Shown here: one piece after another, positions 1 through 5,206 of the stretch
Numbering within the stretch: the first letter of the stretch is position 1
How the letters are laid out: every line of letters starts with the position of its first letter
DNA from: DATEEG01 sp035525055
GTDB taxonomy: Bacteria > Actinomycetota > Acidimicrobiia > Spongiisociales > ZC4RG35
Assembly (NCBI GenBank): GCA_035525055.1
Contig: DATLEZ010000098.1
Coordinates: 1-6,333, forward strand
Length of the DNA stretch: 6,333 nt
Reading direction: 5' to 3'
Made by a program: the position numbers and the translations under genes
Notes under the pieces: model-generated
The model's input: the letters and a program-made list of their open reading frames with translations, nothing else
Told to the model about the DNA's origin: nothing
Databases searched by the model: none

Positions 1-191
1 TTGGGCCGGGGGGAGGACGTAAAGGTCAGGGATTTGGCTCAGATGCTGGTGCAACCGGACGCCTGACGGCGTCCCAACCGGCCACTCCCAGTGGCTAGGA
101 CTTTCGGCCCTTTCCTTCCGATATGGGGTTATGGTCGACTGAGGACCACTTAAAGTGGTCGTTGGGCTACTTAGAGGTCGGAGGCACAACA
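1..191. promoter_or_regulatory. Structured non-coding leader upstream of the small CxxC gene
   Basis: I see no coding region in this stretch. It holds three inverted repeats. GGACGCC at 57-63 pairs with GGCGTCC at 68-74 around a TGAC loop. GCCACT at 81-86 pairs with AGTGGC at 90-95 around CCC. GACCACTT at 144-151 faces AAGTGGTC at 153-160 around one base. The last looks more like a dimeric operator, or a 6-bp hairpin with a 5-base loop, than a terminator. A Shine-Dalgarno GGAGG closes the stretch at 180-184. The segment GGACGTAAAG at 15-24 faintly recalls a conserved stretch of the c-di-GMP-I (GEMM) riboswitch, but the part that would decide this lies before the window. No riboswitch is called. 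Confidence 0.35.
144..160. repeat. 17-base near-perfect palindrome, possible operator
   Basis: GACCACTTAAAGTGGTC is a perfect 8-bp inverted repeat around a single central A, ending 31 bases before the ATG of the small gene at 192. The symmetry and length fit a binding site for a dimeric regulator. As RNA it could also form a 6-bp hairpin with a TTAAA loop. No U-tract follows, so a terminator is unlikely. No regulator can be assigned. Confidence 0.35.
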
Positions 192-458
192 ATGGCAACA
201 GTTCATCCCTGTCGGAAAGATCGGCACAACTACCAAGAAATCGCGGGCGCCGTCGCGGGCCTGGGACGTCGCAACTGCGTTATTTGTGGTGCGGTCCAGA
301 TCGACCTGCGGCCCCATGCCGAGAAGGCCGGTGAAGGCATGTCAGTGTTCTCGGCTCGGCGTCCGACCTTGTTCACCCTGAGATCCGAAACCGTGCCGGA
401 GGAGTCCGTCACCGTCTCGGCCGGATTCGGTACGAGAACGCGCCGTCGACGGGGGTAG
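192..458 (+). CDS. Small hypothetical protein with C-x4-H and CxxC, possible zinc-binding
   Basis: This encodes an 88-residue protein of unknown function. The start is ATG 192 because GGAGG at 180-184 lies 7 bases upstream, the clearest ribosome-binding site in the window. An in-frame ATA at 123 would extend it, but nothing there supports initiation. C7 and H12 (C-x4-H) and C29 and C32 (RRNCVICGAVQIDL) could together hold one metal ion, as in a short zinc ribbon. That is inferred from spacing only. The second half (residues 45-88) is low in hydrophobic residues and ends in a basic TRTRRRRG tail, which might contact nucleic acid. There is no signal peptide or membrane segment. The lipoprotein gene follows after 52 bases on the same strand. 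It could be a chance reading frame, but the Shine-Dalgarno site and the Cys/His pattern argue for a real gene. Confidence 0.55.
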   Translation: MATVHPCRKDRHNYQEIAGAVAGLGRRNCVICGAVQIDLRPHAEKAGEGMSVFSARRPTLFTLRSETVPEESVTVSAGFGTRTRRRRG

Positions 459-495
459 TTCGAGGCCCGACGTCTCTCTAGAGCATTGGCCGTCG

Positions 496-501
496 TAGCC
501 T
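496..501 (+). promoter_or_regulatory. Candidate -10 (TAGCCT) for a leaderless lipoprotein mRNA
   Basis: TAGCCT fits the actinobacterial TANNNT -10 pattern and ends 9 bases before ATG 511. Transcription would then begin at or very near the A of the start codon. There is no purine-rich Shine-Dalgarno before this ATG, which agrees with a leaderless transcript. No recognisable -35 is present. The motif is short, so the support comes from the same arrangement recurring before the genes at 2016 and 4130. Confidence 0.35.
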
Positions 502-510
502 TCCTTGCGG

Positions 511-1050
511 ATGCAATCGAAATCCACCAGACCGGTCCTGGTCGCGCTGGTCCTGGCGACGGTCGCCTGCAACTTGAGCCCTGAACCACCGTCTGTCACA
601 ACGAGCGCCCCCACGACGACAACGGTGCCTTTGACAGCCGAAGAAGCCGTCGTCGCATTCGAATCATGTCTCACTGATCATGGCTTCGGCGTGCCAGACC
701 TTCCCCTCGACGACGCCGGCCGTCCCGATCTCTCGGGGCTGGCTGACTCGATCGACCAGAGTTCGGAGGAGTGGAGAGAAGCTCTCGCGTCGTGTGCCGC
801 GGTGATTGTGGCCAACGGTGCTCTCGACCTCGCCGCGGTTCCGGAGCTGGCCGAGGCAGTCCGAGCACAGCTACTGGCCTTCTCCGCCTGCGTGCGGTCC
901 CAGGGAGTCGAAGGCTTCCCCGACCCTTCCCCCGACTTCGACGGCACCACACCACCGTTCCCCCTGGACTCGATTCCATCGGATGACCCCGAGCTGGGGC
1001 CCGCTGCTGAGGCTTGCGCGCTGACCGTGGGAACAGAGCCCCCGGCGTGA
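511..1050 (+). CDS. Secreted lipoprotein with a duplicated two-cysteine module
   Basis: This is a 179-residue protein of unknown function. Residues 1-19 form a lipoprotein signal peptide: a basic start (MQSKSTRP), a hydrophobic run (VLVALVLATVA), then C20 as the probable lipidated cysteine. The lipobox TVAC is imperfect because Thr replaces the usual Leu/Val/Ile at -3. Residues 22-41 are a Thr/Pro/Ser-rich linker typical of exported actinobacterial lipoproteins. Two similar halves follow. AFESC53 to SC95 and AFSAC127 to EAC169 have the same 42-residue spacing, and each Cys is followed by a Gly and Pro/Asp-rich turn (VPDLP, FPDPSPD). The cysteines probably form a disulfide in each half outside the membrane. 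ATG 511 is preferred over TTG 505 because of the -10-like TAGCCT 9 bases upstream. It is probably anchored on the outer face of the membrane. Confidence 0.75.
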   Translation: MQSKSTRPVLVALVLATVACNLSPEPPSVTTSAPTTTTVPLTAEEAVVAFESCLTDHGFGVPDLPLDDAGRPDLSGLADSIDQSSEEWREALASCAAVIVANGALDLAAVPELAEAVRAQLLAFSACVRSQGVEGFPDPSPDFDGTTPPFPLDSIPSDDPELGPAAEACALTVGTEPPA

Positions 1051-1125
1051 GGGCAGCTCTCGAGCATGTGGTCGGCCCGGGTGGATAGAGCAGACGCCTG
1101 ATCTGGAAGTGGTGTCCGGCCCTGG

Positions 1126-1131
1126 TTAACT
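1126..1131 (+). promoter_or_regulatory. Weak candidate -10 upstream of pheA
   Basis: TTAACT ends 8 bases before the pheA ATG at 1140, and no Shine-Dalgarno precedes that ATG. The placement would suit a leaderless transcript. The second position is T rather than the near-invariant A and no -35 is visible, so this is weaker than the sites at 496, 2001 and 4114. Confidence 0.2.
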
Positions 1132-1139
1132 GAATCCTG

Positions 1140-1952
1140 ATGCGGATCGGTTATCAAGGCGAAGCGCTGTCCTACTCGGACCAGGCGGTCACGGAGTTGT
1201 TCCCCGACGCCGAGCGGATCGGGTTCCCGTCTTTCGTAGCCGCTTTCGAGTCGCTACGCGACGATAAGATCGAGAGGCTCGTTGTTCCCATCGAGAACTC
1301 AACGACTGGCAGCGTCCTGCCGGTCCTCGACCGGCTCCTGCCCGGTCAGGTCCACATCATCGCCGAACATCTGGTGGAGGTCCGCCATTCCCTGCTAGGA
1401 CTGCACGGTTCGGCTCTGGAGGGGATCAAACGGGTCCGGTCGCATCCCGAGGCCCTGGCCCAGGCAGAGGCGATTCTCACTCATTGGGGCTGGGAACCGG
1501 TGCCCGTGCACGACACCGCCGGGGCCGTTCGTCAGATCGCAGAACAGGACGATCCCACCGAGGCTGCTCTGGCACCGGAGCGGGTGGCCGACTCGTACGG
1601 CCTCACGGTCCTGCTCAGAGATGTGGTCGATCGTCCGCACAACACGACCCGGTTCGTTGTCTTGGTGCCGGGCCAGCAACCGATCGCCGACGACGCCGAC
1701 AAGACGACGGTTGCGTTCACGACCGCCCATACCCCGGGGGCGCTCGCTCTGGCTCTGACCGAATTGGGGCTTAGGGGCGCCAACCTGACCCGGATCGAGT
1801 CACGCCCCACCGAGGAGGCGTGGCGATATCGCATGTTCGTCGACCTGACTCATCCGCCCGGTTCTGAAGGCGTAGCCAGGGTCTTTGAGCCCATGCCCGC
1901 GACCCTCTCGGATCTGCGGTTTTTGGGGACATATCGGTCCGTCATTCGCTGA
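1140..1952 (+). CDS. pheA: Prephenate dehydratase
   Basis: This cytoplasmic enzyme converts prephenate to phenylpyruvate, the committed step to phenylalanine, and is normally feedback-inhibited by phenylalanine. The 270-residue length fits the monofunctional form: catalytic domain about 1-175, then an ACT regulatory domain about 188-270. Visible family motifs are the N-terminal GYQGEALSYSDQA (4-16), VVPIENSTTG (48-57), HPEALAQ (102-108), HDTAGAV (124-130) and NTTRF (168-172), which carries the catalytic Thr-Arg-Phe. The ACT domain has GALALAL (200-206) and ESRP (220-223), the phenylalanine-binding signatures, so allosteric inhibition is probably intact. No chorismate mutase domain is fused to it. 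ATG 1140 places the first beta strand at residue 2, as in the family. It is followed after 63 bases by the HTH gene, which seems to have its own promoter. Confidence 0.95.
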   Translation: MRIGYQGEALSYSDQAVTELFPDAERIGFPSFVAAFESLRDDKIERLVVPIENSTTGSVLPVLDRLLPGQVHIIAEHLVEVRHSLLGLHGSALEGIKRVRSHPEALAQAEAILTHWGWEPVPVHDTAGAVRQIAEQDDPTEAALAPERVADSYGLTVLLRDVVDRPHNTTRFVVLVPGQQPIADDADKTTVAFTTAHTPGALALALTELGLRGANLTRIESRPTEEAWRYRMFVDLTHPPGSEGVARVFEPMPATLSDLRFLGTYRSVIR

Positions 1953-2000
1953 CCTTCCACGCGTTTCGTCTAGCGGGGAAGGGCATCTTCTGGCGGGGGA

Positions 2001-2006
2001 TAGCAT
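2001..2006 (+). promoter_or_regulatory. Candidate -10 (TAGCAT) for the HTH-clpS operon
   Basis: TAGCAT matches TANNNT and ends exactly 9 bases before ATG 2016, the first gene of the clpS operon. The purines upstream (GGCGGGGGA, 1992-2000) are too far from the ATG to act as a ribosome-binding site, so a leaderless transcript is likely. No -35 match is seen 16-19 bases upstream. Confidence 0.4.
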
Positions 2007-2015
2007 CAAGCGTCG

Positions 2016-2216
2016 ATGGATCACATCACCGTCCCGATCGACAAGCAGTGGCTTTCCGTTGCCGAGGTGGCCTCGTATATGGGTGTCTCGGTTCACGTGG
2101 TGACCTCGATGTTGCGGGCCGGAGAGGTGCCGGGAGTCAAGTTCGGTCGGGAGTGGAGAGTCGCCCGGGTCGATCTCGAGTCATATCTGAATGAGGCCAG
2201 GCGGAAGCTGCTGTGA
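2016..2216 (+). CDS. Excisionase-type helix-turn-helix DNA-binding protein
   Basis: This is a 66-residue protein made of almost nothing but one winged-helix/MerR-like HTH of the HTH_17 (excisionase) type. WLSVAEVASYMGVSVHVVTSM (12-32) supplies the two HTH helices, AGEVPGVKFGREWRV (35-49) the beta wing, and DLESYLNEARRKLL (53-66) the closing helix. No effector-binding or dimerisation domain is present. Size and fold are comparable to the small regulator BldC, but the sequence is not specifically BldC. An in-frame TAG at 2001 rules out a longer product, so ATG 2016 is the first possible ATG. Its stop overlaps the clpS start (GTGA, 2213-2216), so the two are probably translated together. No phage integrase or recombinase is nearby, so a role as a transcription factor, perhaps regulating its own operon, is more likely than excision. 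Confidence 0.88.
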   Translation: MDHITVPIDKQWLSVAEVASYMGVSVHVVTSMLRAGEVPGVKFGREWRVARVDLESYLNEARRKLL

Positions 2217-2491
2217 CCACCAAGCCGCTCGATGCCCCGGTGGTCGATTCCGACCTCAAGACCGACTTGCCGTGGCAGGTCATCGTGTGGAACGACCCGG
2301 TCAACTTGATGGACTACGTGGTGTTTGTGCTGCGCAAGCTATTCGGGCACTCGCTCGCAGAGGCCACCAAGTTGATGCTGGCGGTCCATAACGAGGGACG
2401 GGCGTCTGTTTCCCAGGGTCCCCGCGAACAGGCCGAGATGGACTGTTACCGGCTGCACCAGTACGGCCTCTGGGCCACGGTCGAACAGTGA
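2213..2491 (+). CDS. clpS: ATP-dependent Clp protease adaptor ClpS
   Basis: ClpS recognises N-degron substrates and hands them to the ClpA/ClpC unfoldase of the Clp protease in the cytoplasm. In actinobacteria the partner is ClpC. The 92-residue length is normal. Residues 1-19 are a flexible extension that engages the unfoldase in known ClpS proteins. The core starts at PWQVIVWNDPVNLMDYV (20-36) and continues through FGHSLAEATKLMLAVHNEG (44-62). N27, D28 and H59 match the Asn-Asp-His set that binds the free alpha-amino group of the N-terminal residue, and M33 sits at the usual gatekeeper position. GLWATVE (85-91) is the typical actinobacterial ending. GTG 2213 overlaps the HTH stop and the gene's own TGA overlaps the next GTG, so it is coupled on both sides. 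Confidence 0.95.
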   Translation: MTTKPLDAPVVDSDLKTDLPWQVIVWNDPVNLMDYVVFVLRKLFGHSLAEATKLMLAVHNEGRASVSQGPREQAEMDCYRLHQYGLWATVEQ

Positions 2492-2973
2492 TCCCGTTTC
2501 TTCCAACTCCCGACGGGATCCTGGTGACGCTGGAGCCGGACGATCTCGACCTCCTGCGGCAATTGCCGGAGTTTCTCGCTCTGCTCGGTGACCCCGGCGA
2601 GGACCCCGCCGCCTCCCGCCTCCAGGTTCCCGTGTATTTGGACGATCCCGAATCCTCCGAGGAGTGGTGGCGGTTGATGGGCGGCGAGCTTGACCAGTCG
2701 CGGGCGGCCGATCGTTCTGCCTTCGCTCTGATTCTCGAGGCGGCAACCGCGGGCACGGTGGCTTCGATCGCCGAGGCCGAGGCTTTCTTGCGGGTCCTCA
2801 ACGAGTCCCGGCTGGCCCTTGGAGCCCGCCTGGGCGTCGAAGTCGAAGCCGACTACGACGAGCTTCCCGAGGACGACCGGTCGGCCCTCGACTATCTGGC
2901 GGGCATGCAGGGATTGCTGCTGGTCGCCTTGTCGATCGGGGAGATGCCCGACCTCGACGAGACCGAAGGGTGA
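2488..2973 (+). CDS. DUF2017 family protein, partner gene of clpS
   Basis: This is a 161-residue acidic protein recognised as DUF2017, a family found mainly in actinobacteria, commonly directly downstream of clpS as in Mycobacterium tuberculosis Rv1331-Rv1332. Its biochemical role is not established. The supporting segments are a short N-terminal beta region (ILVTLEPDDLDLLRQLPEFL, 11-30), SSEEWWRLMGGEL (56-68), LRVLNESRLALGARLGV (101-117) and the C-terminal helix LDYLAGMQGLLLVAL (134-148). Here the usual Arg-rich beta strand before the middle helix is replaced by VPVYLDDPESSEEW. There is no signal peptide or catalytic motif. It is predicted to be all-helical and cytoplasmic. GTG 2488 overlaps the clpS stop, and its own TGA overlaps the methyltransferase GTG. 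Strict coupling suggests that ClpS and this protein are made in step, but a physical complex is only inferred. Confidence 0.85.
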   Translation: MIPFLPTPDGILVTLEPDDLDLLRQLPEFLALLGDPGEDPAASRLQVPVYLDDPESSEEWWRLMGGELDQSRAADRSAFALILEAATAGTVASIAEAEAFLRVLNESRLALGARLGVEVEADYDELPEDDRSALDYLAGMQGLLLVALSIGEMPDLDETEG

Positions 2974-4094
2974 CAGTCCGTGTAGCCGTCGAGAGAATGG
3001 CACACGGTGGCAGGGCCGTTGGACGCCACGATGGACAGGTCGTATTCGTAGAGGGCGCCTACCCGGGCGAGTCGGTGCTCATCGAGGTCACGGGTGGGGG
3101 TAAGCGTCACCTCCTCGGTCGGGCGCTCAAGATCGAGGAAGCATCTCCTGCCCGAATCGAGGCGCCGTGTATCCATTTCGGATCGTGTGGTGGATGCCAG
3201 TGGCAGTCCGCTGCGTACGAGGCGCAACTCGAATGGAAACGGTCGATTGTCTCGGATCAATTGGCCCACCTCGGCCGGATGCCCGAGGTGGAGGTTCGGG
3301 GAACGATCGCTCCTGGGCCTTCGTATCGCTACCGCAACCGGATGGACTTCAAGCTGGTCAACGGAAGGCCGGCGCTGTCGCGAGCGGCCAGCCACGAACT
3401 CGTCGAGATCAACAGATGCCATCTCATGGTGCTGCCTCTCGAGAAGGTGTTCCACGAACTGGCGACGCGTCCAGAGGCGAGCCGGGTCACGATCCGGGCC
3501 GGAGTCGCCACGGGCCAAACCGCGGTGATGTTCGATGACGAGACCGGTGTCCTTGAGGAGGTCGTCGGCGGAGCTGTCTTCCGCATCACCGGACGCGCCT
3601 TCTTCCAGAACAACACCGCCGGGGCCGAGGTACTGGTCCGCCTGGTCCGGGAAGTGCTGCAACCGGAGGAAGACGAGGTTCTGCTCGATGGCTACGCGGG
3701 AGGAGGGTTGTTCGCGGCCACGGTCGGCCAACGCTGCAAGCGCGTTATCGGCGTGGAGTCGGACCGAATTGCGGCAGAGGACTTTGCCCACAACACCGGC
3801 AGCCGGGCTTTGAAGAAGCCGTTCGAGGCTTCGGGGCCGATGCTTCCCAAGAAATTCGATCTGGCGGTCGTCGATCCGCCGAGGGTGGGTTTGGGCAAGG
3901 CCGGCGTGGCGGTGGTGGCGGGTGGGAGGCCGCGGGCGATCGCCTATGTCTCCTGCGATCCCGCTTCGTTCGCCAGAGACGCTCACCTTCTGGGCGAGCG
4001 CGGTTACGCGCTTGCCTGGGTGCAGCCTGTCGACATGTTCCCGCAGACCTTTCACACCGAGTTGGTCGGCTGTTTCGTACCGAAGTTGACATGA
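2970..4094 (+). CDS. TRAM-domain class I SAM-dependent RNA (uracil-5-)methyltransferase, TrmA/RlmD type
   Basis: The predicted activity is methylation of carbon 5 of a uridine in rRNA or tRNA using S-adenosylmethionine. The exact target cannot be told from sequence. The protein has 374 residues, somewhat shorter than E. coli RlmD. A TRAM RNA-binding domain covers about 1-60. C67, C73, C76 (C-x5-C-x2-C in CIHFGSCGGC) and C150 form the usual four-cysteine [4Fe-4S] site. FFQNN (211-215), LLDGYAGGGLFA (238-249, SAM motif I), GVESD (261-265) and DPPR (302-305) follow. C329 in YVSCDP is the catalytic nucleophile, and E364 in FHTE is the likely general base. All key residues are present, so the enzyme should be active. 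GTG 2970 overlaps the DUF2017 stop, completing three GTGA junctions in a row. A consensus -35 for the next gene overlaps its stop codon. Confidence 0.92.
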   Translation: MTVRVAVERMAHGGRAVGRHDGQVVFVEGAYPGESVLIEVTGGGKRHLLGRALKIEEASPARIEAPCIHFGSCGGCQWQSAAYEAQLEWKRSIVSDQLAHLGRMPEVEVRGTIAPGPSYRYRNRMDFKLVNGRPALSRAASHELVEINRCHLMVLPLEKVFHELATRPEASRVTIRAGVATGQTAVMFDDETGVLEEVVGGAVFRITGRAFFQNNTAGAEVLVRLVREVLQPEEDEVLLDGYAGGGLFAATVGQRCKRVIGVESDRIAAEDFAHNTGSRALKKPFEASGPMLPKKFDLAVVDPPRVGLGKAGVAVVAGGRPRAIAYVSCDPASFARDAHLLGERGYALAWVQPVDMFPQTFHTELVGCFVPKLT

Positions 4095-4119
4095 GAAAGG
4101 AAACGGCAAGTACTAGGTT
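4086..4119 (+). promoter_or_regulatory. Candidate promoter for the F420-type oxidoreductase gene
   Basis: TTGACA at 4086-4091 is a perfect -35 hexamer and overlaps the methyltransferase stop codon. TACTAG at 4111-4116 lies 19 bases further on. Alternatively, TAGGTT at 4114-4119 fits TANNNT better but needs a 22-base spacer. TAGGTT ends 10 bases before ATG 4130, the same geometry as the other leaderless-type starts here. If active, the oxidoreductase is transcribed on its own as well as by read-through from the clpS operon. Confidence 0.4.
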
Positions 4120-4129
4120 GATTCGCCTC

Positions 4130-5131
4130 ATGGACTTCGGAGTTGTGCTGCAGACCAATCCACCCTCTTCCCGCGTGGTGGACCTGACCAGGAGCGCGGA
4201 GGACTTCGGATTCTCTTACGCCTGGACTTTCGATTCCCATGTTCTGTGGCAGGAGCCGTTCGTCATCTTCAGCCAGATGCTGGCTGCCACATCACGGATG
4301 ACGGTCGGCCCGATGGTGACCAATCCCGGCACCCGGGACTGGACGGTGCTGGCCTCTCTGTTCGCAACTCTGAACGAGATGTACGGACCGCGGACCGTGT
4401 GCGGGATGGGGCGGGGCGACTCCGCACTCCGATATATAGGAAAGACCCCGACCACCCTCGACACGACCGCCGCCGCCACCCGGGTCATCAAGGATCTCGT
4501 GGCAGGGAAAGAGGTCCAGTACAACGGGAAGACCCTGCAGATTCCGTGGGTGGGGGAGGGTTGGGATCTGCCGGTGTGGATGGCCGCTTATGGCCCCAAG
4601 GCCCTGGCCTCCACCGGCACCAACTACGACGGCTTCATCCTGCAATTGGCCGATCCCCAGATTGTCGAGTGGACCGTCGGAGCGGTGCGTGCGGCAGCGG
4701 CCGATGCCGGTCGCGACCCTGAGTCGCTGACTATCTGTGTGGCGGCGCCGGCCTATGTGGGTGATGACCTGGCTCACCAGCGCGACCAGGTCCGCTGGTT
4801 CGGGGGGATGGTTGGCAACCATGTCGCCGACCTGGTCGAACGGTATGGATCCGAGAGCGCGGCGGTCTCGGAGGCGCTGACCGACTACATCCGCGCTCGG
4901 AAAGGGTACGACTACGACCACCACGGCAAGACAGGGAACCCGTCGACGGACTTCGTCCCCGACGAGGTAATCGAAAGGTTCTGCCTGCTCGGCACCGCCT
5001 CCGACCATATTGCTCGGATCCGGGAACTCGAGTCACTCGGCGTCGACCAATTCGCCGTCTACCTGATGCACGACCAGATGGACGAAACCCTCGCCTCCTA
5101 CGGCCGGGACATCATCCCCGCCTTCCGCTGA
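4130..5131 (+). CDS. Luciferase-like F420-type oxidoreductase, TIGR03842 (CPS_4043) type
   Basis: This is a TIM-barrel flavin/F420-dependent oxidoreductase of the bacterial luciferase superfamily. It closely resembles the TIGR03842 subfamily, whose substrate is unproven. Diagnostic segments are MDFGVVLQTNPP (1-12), WTFDSHVLWQEP (32-43), VTNPGTRDWTV (63-73), GMGRGDSALR (92-101, cofactor phosphate region in relatives), MAAYGPKALA (151-160) and FILQLADP (169-176). The C-terminal GTASDHIARIREL to GVDQF (288-308) is the usual luciferase-family ending. From ATG 4130 it has 333 residues and starts exactly where family members start. ATG 4091 would add 13 unconserved residues and overlap the methyltransferase stop (ATGA). 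I prefer 4130 because of the family N-terminus and the TAGGTT 10 bases upstream. It is predicted to be cytoplasmic. It converges on a semialdehyde dehydrogenase gene, which hints at a shared catabolic role, perhaps in pyrimidine or hydantoin breakdown. Confidence 0.88.
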   Translation: MDFGVVLQTNPPSSRVVDLTRSAEDFGFSYAWTFDSHVLWQEPFVIFSQMLAATSRMTVGPMVTNPGTRDWTVLASLFATLNEMYGPRTVCGMGRGDSALRYIGKTPTTLDTTAAATRVIKDLVAGKEVQYNGKTLQIPWVGEGWDLPVWMAAYGPKALASTGTNYDGFILQLADPQIVEWTVGAVRAAAADAGRDPESLTICVAAPAYVGDDLAHQRDQVRWFGGMVGNHVADLVERYGSESAAVSEALTDYIRARKGYDYDHHGKTGNPSTDFVPDEVIERFCLLGTASDHIARIRELESLGVDQFAVYLMHDQMDETLASYGRDIIPAFR

Positions 5132-5147
5132 AAAACCGCGAACCTAA
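5131..5147. repeat. Left half of the 17-base outer inverted repeat
   Basis: AAAAACCGCGAACCTAA begins on the last base of the oxidoreductase stop codon. It is the exact reverse complement of 6212-6228. An A-tract followed by a GC-rich arm is the 5' half expected of a bidirectional intrinsic terminator, but its partner is now about 1.06 kb away. Confidence 0.85.
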
Positions 5148-5182
5148 GGTTATAGGCCGCGGAAACCGCGGCCTATAACCTT
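5146..5182. terminator. Perfect 17-bp hairpin between convergent genes
   Basis: The arm AAGGTTATAGGCCGCGG (5146-5162) is followed by AAA and its exact complement (5166-5182). The stem is very stable and lies 24 bases past the stop of the minus-strand DUF559 gene and 14 bases past the stop of the plus-strand oxidoreductase. It is therefore well placed to end both transcripts. On the plus strand GAGATTGG follows, with no U-tract. On the minus strand a T5 run comes only about 10 bases after the stem. It is thus a non-canonical terminator, or a repeat that serves as one. Confidence 0.65.
5153..5175. repeat. 23-base interrupted palindrome, left copy
   Basis: The arms TAGGCCGCGG and CCGCGGCCTA flank AAA, forming the core of the 17-bp hairpin. 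All 23 bases are identical to 6182-6204 in the same orientation. Identity stops immediately on both sides (5152 A versus 6181 T; 5176 T versus 6205 A), so the shared unit is sharply limited. Confidence 0.9.
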
Positions 5183-5206
5183 GAGATTGGCGGGGTCCGA
5201 CCTGTT

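Noticed and set aside
123..191. Longer form of the small CxxC protein starting near 123
   Set aside because: The frame opens with ATA and crosses the operator-like palindrome, with no ribosome-binding site. ATG 192 has GGAGG at ideal spacing.
1075..1139. tRNA-like or TPP-riboswitch-like stretch (GTGGATAGAGCA, then CCTGATCTGG, then GGTTAACTGAATCC)
   Set aside because: Pieces resemble a tRNA D-arm and T-arm, or the TPP CUGAUCUGG element. No acceptor stem, proper D-stem or anticodon stem can be built, and the TPP CUGAGA half is missing. Only a 6-bp GACGCC/GGTGTC stem with a 12-base loop is present.
2016..2216. Phage or integrative-element excisionase
   Set aside because: The fold is excisionase-like, but no integrase, attachment site or phage gene is near. 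The gene is coupled to clpS, so a host regulator is more likely.
2301..3003. Overlapping minus-strand frames of 135-185 codons
   Set aside because: These are shadows of clpS and the DUF2017 gene, rich in Arg/Pro/Gly as expected for out-of-frame GC-rich DNA.
2892..4109. 405-codon open frame on the minus strand
   Set aside because: It lies entirely opposite the methyltransferase gene, whose motifs are all intact. Long antisense frames are expected in GC-rich DNA, and its translation has no recognisable family.
4292..5008. 238-codon open frame on the minus strand
   Set aside because: It is antisense to the well-conserved oxidoreductase gene, with no family motifs in its product and no start signals.
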